Assembly (NCBI GenBank): GCA_947442505.1
Contig: CANEVR010000003.1
Span: 18,794-82,793 of the forward strand
Length of the DNA: 64,000 nucleotides
From: Flavobacteriales bacterium
GTDB taxonomy: Bacteria; Bacteroidota; Bacteroidia; Flavobacteriales_D; Sanyastnellaceae
Direction: 5' to 3'
The notes beneath the pieces are model-generated. The model worked only from the letters and a program-made list of their open reading frames with translations, was not told the origin of the DNA and searched no databases. The translations under genes and the position numbers were made by a program. Below, one piece after another: positions 1 to 7,668 of the stretch (position 1 is the first letter of the stretch; each line of letters opens with the position of its first letter).

Positions 1-42
1 GCAATAATTCAGGGAAATATGCGTAATTCGCAACGTGAATAA
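1..42 (+). CDS. 3' end of an upstream gene (partial)
   Basis: A reading frame is open from the first base of the window to a TAA at 40-42 (last residues AIIQGNMRNSQRE). It overlaps the GTG start of the next gene by 8 nt. Overlaps of exactly 8 nt recur in this window (parA/parB, rlmB/rlmD, gap/yjjG), so this is plausibly the tail of a co-transcribed upstream gene. Thirteen codons are too few to identify a product, and chance cannot be excluded. Confidence 0.4.
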   Translation, partial: AIIQGNMRNSQRE

Positions 43-1519
43 AACAGTATTGGCTCTCCTATTTTCAATCATTGCTTTGTTGCTATTGGGCATGACGTCC
101 TCTTGTAAAAAAAACATTGAGGTAGACAGCACTGGTGAATTGACATATAGTACTGATACCGTTTTTTTTGATACCGTTTTCACCACCATTGGAAGCGTTA
201 CCAAGACCTTCAAAATTTACAATCCCAATAACGGTGTTGTTAAAATTGACAACATTCAACTCAGAGGTGGCTCAGCATCGCATTTCAGGATTGCTACAGA
301 TGGTGACAATGGCATCGCTTTCAGTGATGTCGAAATTCTCCCTGGCGATAGTCTTTTCCTTTTTGCTGAAGTTACAGTGGACCCCAATGACGATTTCTTC
401 CCTTTCATCGTTGAAGACTTTGTTGACATACAATATAACGGAAAAAATGAGAGCATTTACCTCGCTGCCTTTGGACAGAACGCCCATTTTCACGGTGGAC
501 CCGATGCTTTGACTACGGTTGGATGCAATGAAGTATGGAACAATGACTTGCCTCATGTGGTGTATGGTGTGTTGGAAGTAGAACCTGGCTGTCAACTCAC
601 CATCAATCCTGGCACCCAAGTTTACATGCACAAAGGAGCGGGAATATTGATCAACGAAGGAGAATTGCATGTGCAAGGGGAATTGGGCAACGAGGTAGTG
701 TTCCAAGGGGATCGTTTGGACGCAGATTATACGGATTTACCGGGACAGTGGGGAACAGAAATCGATTTTCAAATCACCAGCAATCAAGGACCTGATATTT
801 ACACCCTTTCACGCGGTGGCATTTGGATTTATCAAAGCACTGGCTCCTCCATAGATTACGCGATTTTAAAAAATGGCAATACCGGTATCCAAGTGGACAC
901 TACAGGTACAAACAACTTTGCGTTGACCATCACCAACACCAAAATTGACAACATGGCTGGTGTTGGACTTTGGGGACAAGGGGCACACATCAAAGGACGA
1001 AATTTATTGATCACCAATTGTGCTGAAGGTTGCGCTTACTTCTCCATTGGAGGCAAATACGAAATGGACAATTGCACCTTTGCCAACTATTGGAGTGGAA
1101 GCACACGCACCGCACCAACCGTGGCGCTCAACAATTATTACAAAGACGTTAATCAAGTCATTCAAGTTCGTCCCGTCTACAACACCATTTTCACCAATTG
1201 CATCATGTATGGCAACAGTGCCGACCTCAATGACTTTAATGAATTGGTAGTAGACCTAGAATATCCGGAATTACAAGACTATATGTTCCGCTATTGTTTG
1301 ATTGATTACGATGGGGCCACCTCAGACGTTGCCCATTGGGACAACAACATCAACCAACAAGTTCCTGATTTTTGCGACGCCAACGATGGCAATTTCAAGA
1401 TCAATCAAAACAGTACACGCATGATGGGCGGTCCATTTGGAGGAGGGCTCACAGATATCTTGCAACAAGAGACCGGATCTTGGAAAGGCTGCTATGATTA
1501 CACCGGCAGTTGCGATTAA
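35..1519 (+). CDS. lipoprotein with right-handed beta-helix domain
   Basis: A probable surface or periplasmic lipoprotein of 494 residues. The N-terminus is a hydrophobic signal ending at a lipobox-like TSSC, giving lipidated Cys24. A beta-sandwich-like segment follows (about residues 35-150, with the motif VFFDTVFTTIGSVTKTF). The rest (about 170-480) is rich in short Gly/Asn/Ile repeats typical of parallel beta-helices. Similar lipoproteins are widespread in Bacteroidota, and their function is unknown to me. The start is GTG; no in-frame ATG precedes the signal peptide, and the 8 nt overlap with the upstream frame supports it. It could bind polysaccharide, but nothing catalytic is visible. 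Confidence 0.8.
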   Translation: MNKTVLALLFSIIALLLLGMTSSCKKNIEVDSTGELTYSTDTVFFDTVFTTIGSVTKTFKIYNPNNGVVKIDNIQLRGGSASHFRIATDGDNGIAFSDVEILPGDSLFLFAEVTVDPNDDFFPFIVEDFVDIQYNGKNESIYLAAFGQNAHFHGGPDALTTVGCNEVWNNDLPHVVYGVLEVEPGCQLTINPGTQVYMHKGAGILINEGELHVQGELGNEVVFQGDRLDADYTDLPGQWGTEIDFQITSNQGPDIYTLSRGGIWIYQSTGSSIDYAILKNGNTGIQVDTTGTNNFALTITNTKIDNMAGVGLWGQGAHIKGRNLLITNCAEGCAYFSIGGKYEMDNCTFANYWSGSTRTAPTVALNNYYKDVNQVIQVRPVYNTIFTNCIMYGNSADLNDFNELVVDLEYPELQDYMFRYCLIDYDGATSDVAHWDNNINQQVPDFCDANDGNFKINQNSTRMMGGPFGGGLTDILQQETGSWKGCYDYTGSCD

Positions 1520-1530
1520 CAGGAATCTAT

Positions 1531-1538
1531 TATCTTTG
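1531..1538 (+). promoter_or_regulatory. -7 box TATCTTTG
   Basis: A perfect match to the Bacteroidota housekeeping -7 consensus TAnnTTTG, 32 nt before the ATG of the methyltransferase gene. No clear -33 TTTG is seen. Confidence 0.5.
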
Positions 1539-1570
1539 AACGAAACCGAAAACACAGAAACACAACAACG

Positions 1571-2233
1571 ATGGAGCACTTTGATATTGACTTACAGCGC
1601 AAATGGGAGTATGAGAATGGATTTTATTTGAGTTGTGAAAATGGTCGCATGGGCAAGTTGCTCAATCAACTGGAGATATACAAGCAGATACTCAATCTTC
1701 CTGGCGATGTGGTCGAGTTTGGAGTTTTCAAAGGTGCCTCATTGGTTCGGTTAATGACCTTTCGTTATTTATTGGAAAACGATTTCACCCGAAAGGTCAT
1801 TGGCTTTGACATGTTTGGCAAATTCCCGGACAATGTCAAATTTGAGGAGGATAAAAAGTTTGTAAAAAACTTTGAAACCGATGGCGGATGGGGCATTCAT
1901 GAAGAGCGCTTGCATGCCTTATTGAAGAACAAAGGATTTCAGAATTACGAACTGGTTCAGGGGGACATCCTTGAAACGCTGCCAAAATATGTGGAGAACA
2001 ATCCAGCGCAAAAGATAGCCTTGTTGCACATTGACGTGGATGTGTATGAGCCCACCATGGAAATCTTGGAAAGGTTGTGGGACAAGGTGGTACAGGGAGG
2101 TATTGTGATGTTGGATGATTACAGTTCTCGCTACGGAGAAACCGTTGCGGTGGACGAGTTTTTCAAGGATAAAAATGTATCCATTCAAAAACCACCATTC
2201 AACTTTATTCCGGCCTACATCGTCAAAGGGTAG
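1571..2233 (+). CDS. TylF/MycF-family class I SAM-dependent methyltransferase
   Basis: A 220-residue predicted O-methyltransferase. The SAM-binding motif I is VVEFGVFKGASL near residue 50. The acidic post-motif ALLHIDVDVYEPT near 155 and the GGIVMLDDY strand near 180 are characteristic of the TylF (macrocin O-methyltransferase) family, which uses a metal ion. Family members methylate sugars on macrolides, but homologues in Bacteroidota usually lie outside antibiotic clusters and act on unknown, often glycan-like substrates. No antibiotic genes are nearby. The gene is monocistronic and convergent with the FMN reductase, 7 nt apart. Confidence 0.82.
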   Translation: MEHFDIDLQRKWEYENGFYLSCENGRMGKLLNQLEIYKQILNLPGDVVEFGVFKGASLVRLMTFRYLLENDFTRKVIGFDMFGKFPDNVKFEEDKKFVKNFETDGGWGIHEERLHALLKNKGFQNYELVQGDILETLPKYVENNPAQKIALLHIDVDVYEPTMEILERLWDKVVQGGIVMLDDYSSRYGETVAVDEFFKDKNVSIQKPPFNFIPAYIVKG

Positions 2234-2240
2234 TTGACAT

Positions 2241-2750
2241 TTAAATCAACGCCACCAGTTGCTCGATTTGGTCTTTGAATCGGCCCTGTAAATTTCCTTC
2301 GTCATCCCAGGCATCCTGTATAGCACTCAATTTGGGTTTGAAATAATGCGTGTGCATTTTGACATAATGAAAAATACCCGTTAAGTGCTCTTGCCCGCGA
2401 AGGTTTCCAGCGGCACCGGAAGACACGCCAACGATATAGGCCATTTTATCTTGCCATACTTTTTGAGGGATGGCATCAATCACCAATTTGAGTATGCCTG
2501 GAAAAGAACCGTTGTATTCTGGAACAACAAAAACAAGTTGCTGGATGGGCGCCACAAAAGTATCAATGGCATTTTGGAACGCAGCAGAACGATTGCCATA
2601 GGTTTCAGAGAATGCGATATCAAGGGGCAGATCATTAAAATCCCACACTTGAATCGCCTTACCTGAGGCCAAAGCGCGCTGTTCAATCTCTCTCCCCACT
2701 CGCCCACTGGCGCTGTCTTTTCTGTTGGTTGCTATGATAATGGTTGTCAT
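2241..2750 (-). CDS. NADPH-dependent FMN reductase family protein
   Basis: A 169-residue flavodoxin-like oxidoreductase. The protein opens with MTTIIIATNRKDSASGRV, the phosphate-binding loop of the FMN_red family, and has the flavin-contact motif FVVPEYNGSFPGILK near residue 85. It probably reduces FMN or quinone-like substrates with NAD(P)H in the cytosol. A longer frame extends upstream, but the ATG at 2750 is preferred: it places the flavodoxin strand at the N-terminus and lies 5 nt after a TACTTTCG box. Confidence 0.86.
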   Translation of the reverse strand: MTTIIIATNRKDSASGRVGREIEQRALASGKAIQVWDFNDLPLDIAFSETYGNRSAAFQNAIDTFVAPIQQLVFVVPEYNGSFPGILKLVIDAIPQKVWQDKMAYIVGVSSGAAGNLRGQEHLTGIFHYVKMHTHYFKPKLSAIQDAWDDEGNLQGRFKDQIEQLVALI

Positions 2751-2755
2751 GGGTG

Positions 2756-2763
2756 CGAAAGTA
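2756..2763 (-). promoter_or_regulatory. -7-like box TACTTTCG
   Basis: Read on the minus strand this matches TAnnTTTG at 7 of 8 positions (TTCG variant) and ends 5 nt before the ATG of the FMN reductase. The spacing implies a leaderless or nearly leaderless mRNA. Confidence 0.4.
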
Positions 2764-3110
2764 AGGGAAATTGGGTTAGACAGATTGGGGAGGCGTCTCG
2801 TAATGAGCCATACATCTAAATTTGAACCCGGACAAACAGAAAAAAACAACAGTTAAACTAAAAACTTTTTTAGGACGGGGCACACTTCGTGGCAGAATGG
2901 GAGATTTCCCCTCCTACTCGAGCAACGCGAGAGAAAGGAGGGGTGTCCAGACAGCGCTTGCGCTCGTCTGGATGGGGTGGTCTTTATGTGCACCTTATAT
3001 GTTTCTTTTTTGGTCACCTGATTCGATGCTAGGAACGGTAAATTAAAAAAATCGTGAATTAGCCTGCAAATTGAATATGCAAGATGGCCATATTCCACAA
3101 ATATCTCTGA
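2764..3110. other. gene-free stretch with interspersed-repeat character
   Basis: About 350 nt between the FMN reductase and the DUF4143 ATPase. The left part holds nothing I recognise. The middle (about 2875-3045) carries two nested palindromes and has the look of an intergenic repeat common in Bacteroidota genomes. A minus-strand frame of 81 codons crosses it, but its translation is palindrome-derived and not protein-like. Confidence 0.5.
2908..2971. repeat. double-palindrome intergenic repeat
   Basis: Two adjacent hairpins. The first pairs CCCCTCCT (2908-2915) with AGGAGGGG (2936-2943), with an inner CTCG/CGAG pair. The second (2947-2971) pairs CCAGAC with GTCTGG around AGCGC-TT-GCGCT. The flanks (GGGCACACTTCGTGGCAG to the left, GGGGTGGTC to the right) resemble repeats scattered between genes of many Bacteroidota, from memory and not verified. 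Function unknown. Confidence 0.55.
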
Positions 3111-3157
3111 TATAACGGAAATATTTCCATTAATTTTTCTATTATAACCGAAATATT
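3111..3157 (+). promoter_or_regulatory. paired 15-bp direct repeats, operator-like
   Basis: TATAACGGAAATATT at 3111-3125 and TATAACCGAAATATT at 3143-3157 match at 14 of 15 bases and are 32 bp apart, about three helical turns. The first copy contains the perfect 12-bp palindrome GGAAATATTTCC (3117-3128). They lie directly upstream of a -7 box and the DUF4143 ATPase start, a layout expected of a repressor operator. The regulator is not in the window as far as I can tell. Confidence 0.5.
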
Positions 3158-3159
3158 AA

Positions 3160-3167
3160 TACATTTG
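3160..3167 (+). promoter_or_regulatory. -7 box TACATTTG
   Basis: Perfect TAnnTTTG ending 4 nt before the ATG of the ATPase gene, which predicts a leaderless transcript. Confidence 0.45.
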
Positions 3168-3171
3168 AATC

Positions 3172-4308
3172 ATGGAGCCTTTGAAACGAAATGCCCAAAC
3201 CATTCTAGAAAAATGGATAGGAAAACGTAAAGTAATTGTTCTCACTGGCGCACGTCAAGTGGGAAAAACCACATTACTTAAAATGATGTTTCATCAAATA
3301 GATGATACCCTTTGGCTCAATGCGGACGAAAGTCCGGTGAGAGATCGTTTGAGCAATCAGAGCGTAGAAAACTTGAAGGGTGTTGTAGGGAAATACAAAT
3401 GGGTGGTCATCGATGAGATTCAGAGAATTGCCAACGCAGGATTATTGCTTAAAATATTGGCTGATCATTTTCAAAATACGCAATTTTTTGTAACGGGTTC
3501 CTCAGCCTTAGACATTGCCGACAATATTTTTGAACCGCTCACCGGAAGACATTTGTTGTTTCATTTGCACCCGCTGATGATGGGGGAAATGTATCCCAAA
3601 TTGAGTTCATTTGAGATTGAACAAAAATGTAATTTTCATTTGGTCCATGGCTGCTATCCCGACGTGTACAATCATCCTGATGATGCTGCTGTACTGCTCA
3701 AAAATCTAGCTTCACAATATCTCTACAAAGACGTCTTGGCTTGGAAAGACATCAGAAAACCACAACTGCTTGAAAAATTACTTCAACTGTTGGCGCACCA
3801 AGCAGGGTCCCAAGTTTCTTATGCAGAACTTGCCGGGCAGTTGCACATCAAATCTGAAACAGTAGAAAGTTATATTGATTTACTTGAAAAATCATTTGTG
3901 GTATTCCGATTATCCGCTATGAGCAATAACCCACGAAAAGAGGTCAGTAAAATGAGCAAGATCTTTTTTTGGGACAATGGTATCCGCAATGCGGTGATCG
4001 AAAATTTCAATGACATCAGCAACCGAAATGATATTGGCATATTATGGGAAAACTTTGTCGTGAGTGAACGAAAAAAATGGCTCGCTTGGAATAGGCCACA
4101 TATAAAAAGTTATTTCTGGCGCAATTACAATCAAAGTGAGGTGGACTATGTAGAACAGGACGGTAAAATAATCCATGCCTATGAAATCAAATGGAACAGT
4201 CAAAAAAAACACAATGTGAGCAGAGCTTTCATGAATGCATATCCTGATGCTTCCGTCCAAATTATTACACCAAGGAATATTTCGGATTTTTTAAGCGGTG
4301 ACCTTTAA
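3172..4308 (+). CDS. AAA_14 / DUF4143 ATPase
   Basis: A 378-residue ATPase. Walker A is GARQVGKTTLL (about residues 26-36), Walker B is WVVIDEIQR (about 80-88), and FVTGSSALDI follows as a sensor-like strand. The C-terminal DUF4143 region starts near 185 with a winged-helix-like section (YAELAGQLHIKSETVESYI) and ends in a PD-(D/E)xK-like motif (SEVDYV ... YEIKW). Such proteins are numerous in Bacteroidota and archaea, and their biological role is not established. The gene stands alone between intergenic repeats and next to parAB, so it looks like a recent accessory insertion. Confidence 0.85.
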   Translation: MEPLKRNAQTILEKWIGKRKVIVLTGARQVGKTTLLKMMFHQIDDTLWLNADESPVRDRLSNQSVENLKGVVGKYKWVVIDEIQRIANAGLLLKILADHFQNTQFFVTGSSALDIADNIFEPLTGRHLLFHLHPLMMGEMYPKLSSFEIEQKCNFHLVHGCYPDVYNHPDDAAVLLKNLASQYLYKDVLAWKDIRKPQLLEKLLQLLAHQAGSQVSYAELAGQLHIKSETVESYIDLLEKSFVVFRLSAMSNNPRKEVSKMSKIFFWDNGIRNAVIENFNDISNRNDIGILWENFVVSERKKWLAWNRPHIKSYFWRNYNQSEVDYVEQDGKIIHAYEIKWNSQKKHNVSRAFMNAYPDASVQIITPRNISDFLSGDL

Positions 4309-4357
4309 GTACAGGGGTTTTCGATGAGAATTAAATCGTCAGAAAAAGAAACAAGCC

Positions 4358-4405
4358 AGTAATCAGTAACCAGCACCAATTACTCGTTACTCGTTACTGA
4401 TTACT
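4358..4405. repeat. 13-bp inverted repeat with internal direct repeats
   Basis: AGTAATCAGTAAC (4358-4370) is perfectly complementary to GTTACTGATTACT (4393-4405), with a 22-nt spacer containing two TTACTCG copies. It begins 50 nt after the DUF4143 ATPase stop and could act as its transcript end or mark the edge of an inserted unit. Confidence 0.5.
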
Positions 4406-4566
4406 TATTACTCTTGCCTCCCCTCCGTGAAACACTACCCCATCCCACCCTCTCTCACTTTGTAACCCACACTGTTTTCAACAAAGAGCGATGCGCTACA
4501 CTTTATTTATCAGCACTTTACACAGTTATGAACAATTACAGATTTCATTTCGTGTGTATAACTTGG

Positions 4567-4634
4567 ACGTGGAACAGCGTAGGTTTCCGAAGAAAAAAAA
4601 CGAAATTCGCATGAACGTGAAACGCACGTGAAAC
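4567..4634 (+). promoter_or_regulatory. parS-like half-sites upstream of parA
   Basis: The parS consensus is TGTTTCACGTGAAACA. Right half-sites occur here as ACGTGGAACA (4567-4576), ACGTGAAAC (4615-4623) and ACGTGAAAC (4626-4634). The last two are 11 bp apart, one helical turn, and sit 22-41 nt before the parA ATG. The left halves are not conserved. They may be degenerate parS sites or an operator through which ParA or ParB controls its own operon. Confidence 0.45.
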
Positions 4635-4656
4635 AAAAAAAATTAAGCGAGAAAGA

Positions 4657-5469
4657 ATGGGTAAAATCATTACCGTAGCCAATCAAAAAGGGGGTGTTGG
4701 AAAAACAACTTCAGCCATCAATCTGGCCGCCTGTTTTGGTGTTTTAGAATACAAGACCCTATTGGTGGATGCCGATCCACAGGCCAATGCTACATCCGGC
4801 GTGGGCATTGATCCCAAAGATGTCAAAACCAGCATCTATGAGTGCTTGGTGAATGATGTTCATCCCAGAGAAATCATTATCCCTACCGAAAATCCAAACC
4901 TTGACCTCATCCCTGCTCACATCGACCTTGTGGGTGCGGAGATTGAATTGATCAGCTTGGAAAAAAGAGAATACCAAATGCGCGCCGCCTTGGAAAAGGT
5001 GAAAGACGATTATGATTTTATCATCGTTGACTGTTCCCCATCGCTTGGTTTGGTTACTGTAAACGCCTTGTCGGCATCTGACAGCGTGATTATCCCTGTG
5101 CAATGTGAATACTTTGCATTGGAAGGTTTGGGTAAACTTTTGAATACAATCAAAATCGTTCAACAAAAACTCAATCCTGAATTGTCCATCGAGGGCATTT
5201 TGTTGACCATGTACGATACCCGTTTGCGCCTAAGCAACCAAGTATTGGAAGAAGTAAAAGTGCATTTCCAAGAATTGGTTTTTGACACCGTGATCCACCG
5301 CAATACCACTTTGGGTGAAGCGCCAAGCTTTGGTCAAACCATCATCATGCACGATGCGAGCTGCAAAGGTTCCATCAATTATTTGAACTTGGCGAGAGAG
5401 ATTCTTCAAAAGAATGACATGACCAAAATGAAGGGAGAGGATAAATACATAGACGTAGACAATGGCTAA
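4657..5469 (+). CDS. parA: chromosome-partitioning ATPase ParA (Soj)
   Basis: A 270-residue deviant-Walker ATPase that works with ParB to segregate chromosome origins. The P-loop is KGGVGKTTSAINLA at residues 10-23 with the signature lysine. LVDADPQANATSG (about 40) and DFIIVDCSPSLGLV (about 121) are the other nucleotide-binding motifs. Length and order are typical for chromosomal Soj/ParA. It overlaps parB by 8 nt. The pair usually lies near the replication origin, but I see no dnaA boxes or dnaA here. Confidence 0.95.
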   Translation: MGKIITVANQKGGVGKTTSAINLAACFGVLEYKTLLVDADPQANATSGVGIDPKDVKTSIYECLVNDVHPREIIIPTENPNLDLIPAHIDLVGAEIELISLEKREYQMRAALEKVKDDYDFIIVDCSPSLGLVTVNALSASDSVIIPVQCEYFALEGLGKLLNTIKIVQQKLNPELSIEGILLTMYDTRLRLSNQVLEEVKVHFQELVFDTVIHRNTTLGEAPSFGQTIIMHDASCKGSINYLNLAREILQKNDMTKMKGEDKYIDVDNG

Positions 5470-6394
5470 GAAACAAGCATTAGGTCGTGGATTGAGCGCA
5501 TTGCTCGAGAACGCAGGAAGTATAGTTAAAGATAAAAACGAAACCAAAGTGGCAGTTGCGGTTCAGCCAGAACCAGCTGTAGAATTAAAAGACAACGAGA
5601 CCATCGGCCACATTGCCGGTGACATTTCGCTTATCTCAGTGGCTTGGATAGAAGCCAACCCCTTCCAACCCCGTCAGGAATTCTCTCCAGATGCCTTGAT
5701 TGACTTGGCGCAGAGTATTCGTGAATTGGGATTGATTCAACCCATCACGGTTAGAAAAATATCTGCCAAGAAATACCAAATCATCAGTGGTGAACGCCGC
5801 TTCCGCGCCTCTCAAATGGCCGGATTGGAAGAAGTTCCTGTGTATGTTCGCGCGGCGGATGATCAAGGCATGTTGGAGATGGCCTTGGTTGAAAACATCC
5901 AACGTGAGAACCTGAATGCAATAGAAGTTGCCATCTCTTTCAAACGATTGATGGAGGAATGCAGCCTAACCACAGAAGCATTGGCAGAGCGTGTAGGTAA
6001 AGACAGAACAACAGTAACCAACTATGTTCGTCTTCTCAAATTACCACCCGATATTCAAATGGGCATCATTGAAAAGCGCATCTCCATGGGACATGCACGC
6101 GCTTTAATCAATATCCCAGAGTCCAAACAATTGAACATCTACAAGACCATCCTTGAAAAGGACTTGAGTGTCCGAAAAGTGGAAGAATTGGCCAAGGAAG
6201 ATGATGTTCCAAAATTATTCCGCCCAGCCAAAGTTATTCTTCCTGTAGAGTTTCAAAAAATGCAAGCCGAATTGCGCTTGAAATATGGAAAAAGAGCCAA
6301 GGTGCAACGCGCCGATAGCGGTGTGGGCAAGTTGGAAATTCCGTTCAATAATGATGATGATTTGCAACGCATTATCGATTTATTGGGATTGTGA
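5462..6394 (+). CDS. parB: chromosome-partitioning protein ParB
   Basis: A 310-residue CTP-dependent DNA clamp that loads at parS. The N-terminal ParB/Srx domain contains NPFQPRQEF (about 62) and the CTP-binding motif GERRFRASQMAG (about 105). ENIQRENLNAIE precedes the helix-turn-helix (about 145-195). The C-terminal dimerisation part is present (about 255-310). Translation is coupled to parA through an 8-nt overlap, and its stop TGA is shared with the GTG start of the next gene. Confidence 0.95.
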   Translation: MAKKQALGRGLSALLENAGSIVKDKNETKVAVAVQPEPAVELKDNETIGHIAGDISLISVAWIEANPFQPRQEFSPDALIDLAQSIRELGLIQPITVRKISAKKYQIISGERRFRASQMAGLEEVPVYVRAADDQGMLEMALVENIQRENLNAIEVAISFKRLMEECSLTTEALAERVGKDRTTVTNYVRLLKLPPDIQMGIIEKRISMGHARALINIPESKQLNIYKTILEKDLSVRKVEELAKEDDVPKLFRPAKVILPVEFQKMQAELRLKYGKRAKVQRADSGVGKLEIPFNNDDDLQRIIDLLGL

Positions 6395-6945
6395 GACTCT
6401 CACTCATCATAGCTTTCCTTTTTCCAATTTGTCTTTTAGGACAAAGTGACATTGACTCCACTTCCGCGGAAAACAAGGATCAAAGAACTTTCCGTGACAA
6501 ATGGAACGAACAACCTTCACCATTGAAGGCAACTGTGTTTTCAGCTGTGATTCCTGGTGCCGGTCAGGTGTACAACAAAAAGTATTGGAAGGCCCCAATA
6601 GTCTGGGCCGCCATTGGAACTTGCGTCTATTTTATTGGACGCAATGGTTCAGAGTACAGATACTACAAGGCAGAATACATCAAAGCTGCAGATACCGACC
6701 CCTTGACACAAAGTGAGTTTACCGCAGATCAAATCAAGCCGGTCATGGACACCTACCGCCAATGGTTGGACATGAGCTACTTCAGTTTATTGGGTGTCTA
6801 TGCTTTGCAAATCATCGATGCGCATGTGGATGCTCATTTGTCATCTTTTGACATCAGTCGCGATTTGAGTTTGCATTGGTCGCCGGTTCGTATTCAGCAG
6901 CCTGGACAATCCAAACTTGGATTATCTTTATCGCTACAATTTTAA
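6391..6945 (+). CDS. DUF5683 membrane protein
   Basis: A 184-residue protein with an N-terminal signal segment (RLSLIIAFLFPICLLGQ) and the DUF5683 core: SAVIPGAGQVYNKKYWKAPI near residue 51 followed by a hydrophobic segment. The start is the GTG that overlaps the parB stop by 4 nt. It occupies the usual Bacteroidota position between parB and dapB, so the cluster is conserved although the protein has no known activity. It is likely an envelope protein. Confidence 0.8.
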   Translation: MRLSLIIAFLFPICLLGQSDIDSTSAENKDQRTFRDKWNEQPSPLKATVFSAVIPGAGQVYNKKYWKAPIVWAAIGTCVYFIGRNGSEYRYYKAEYIKAADTDPLTQSEFTADQIKPVMDTYRQWLDMSYFSLLGVYALQIIDAHVDAHLSSFDISRDLSLHWSPVRIQQPGQSKLGLSLSLQF

Positions 6946-6948
6946 AAC

Positions 6949-7668
6949 ATGCGAGTAGCCATTTTGGGATATGGTAAAATGGGCAAAGCCATTGAACCCA
7001 TTCTTATCGAACGAGGACATGAGATTGTTCTAAAAGTCAACAGCGAAAACCCGCTTAAATCTTCGGATTTGAATGGTGTTGATGTTGCCATAGAAGTCAG
7101 TCGTCCTGATTTGGCGATGTTCCATATTGAACAATGCATGTCCGCCAAAGTTCCCATCGTGGTAGGAACAACAGGTTGGTATCAGCATTTGGCAGAAATA
7201 AAAACCAAGGTTGAAAATGATGGATTGCATCTTTTGTACGCCACTAATTTTTCAATCGGGGTGCACATGGTATTTGCCCTGAATCAAATCTTGGCCAAAT
7301 GGATGAATCAATATCCTAACTATACACCCAGCATTGAAGAGATTCACCACACAGCCAAACTGGACGCCCCGTCTGGCACAGGCATCACATTGGCTGAAGG
7401 AATATTGGACAACCTAGATCGAAAGGACCATTGGGTCAACCGACTGAGCGAAACAGAAAGTGAATTGGCTTTAACTTCTATTAGAGAAGAAAATGTTCCT
7501 GGCACGCACACCGTTTCGTATGTTAGCGGTGTGGATACCATTGAATTGAAACACATTGCACACAACCGAAATGGATTTGCTCTTGGGGCTGTTCAAGCTG
7601 CCGAGTGGCTCATTAAAAATCCAGGTATTCACAGCATGCAAGAATTTTTAAACTTTACAACGATATGA
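6949..7668 (+). CDS. dapB: 4-hydroxy-tetrahydrodipicolinate reductase
   Basis: DapB reduces 4-hydroxy-tetrahydrodipicolinate in lysine and diaminopimelate synthesis, supplying peptidoglycan. The 239-residue protein has the Rossmann motif ILGYGKMGKAIEP at its N-terminus and the family motif EIHHTAKLDAPSGTGIT near residue 130, which holds the catalytic His pair and Lys. It is shorter than E. coli DapB (273), as usual in Bacteroidota. It overlaps lepB by ATGA. Confidence 0.95.
   Translation: MRVAILGYGKMGKAIEPILIERGHEIVLKVNSENPLKSSDLNGVDVAIEVSRPDLAMFHIEQCMSAKVPIVVGTTGWYQHLAEIKTKVENDGLHLLYATNFSIGVHMVFALNQILAKWMNQYPNYTPSIEEIHHTAKLDAPSGTGITLAEGILDNLDRKDHWVNRLSETESELALTSIREENVPGTHTVSYVSGVDTIELKHIAHNRNGFALGAVQAAEWLIKNPGIHSMQEFLNFTTI

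Larger units (their letters stand above)
4309..4656. other. gene-free region upstream of parA
   Basis: About 350 nt without a convincing gene. It holds a 13-bp inverted repeat (4358-4405), a pyrimidine-rich stretch, and three parS-like half-sites near parA. A 66-codon plus-strand frame (4414-4614) has no protein-like features. Confidence 0.5.

Noticed and set aside
1571..2233. Macrolide biosynthesis cluster suggested by a TylF-type gene
   Set aside because: No polyketide synthase or sugar genes nearby; the family is common outside antibiotic clusters.
2853..3098. An 81-codon minus-strand frame
   Set aside because: It reads through the palindromic repeat; composition reflects the repeat, not a protein.
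3172..4308. Transposase or defence ATPase
   Set aside because: Domain order fits AAA_14/DUF4143 only; no partner genes of known defence systems and no terminal repeats with target duplications could be shown.
4657..6394. Plasmid-type partition module
   Set aside because: ParA and ParB have chromosomal lengths and the cluster continues into dapB and lepB, so there is no sign of a plasmid.
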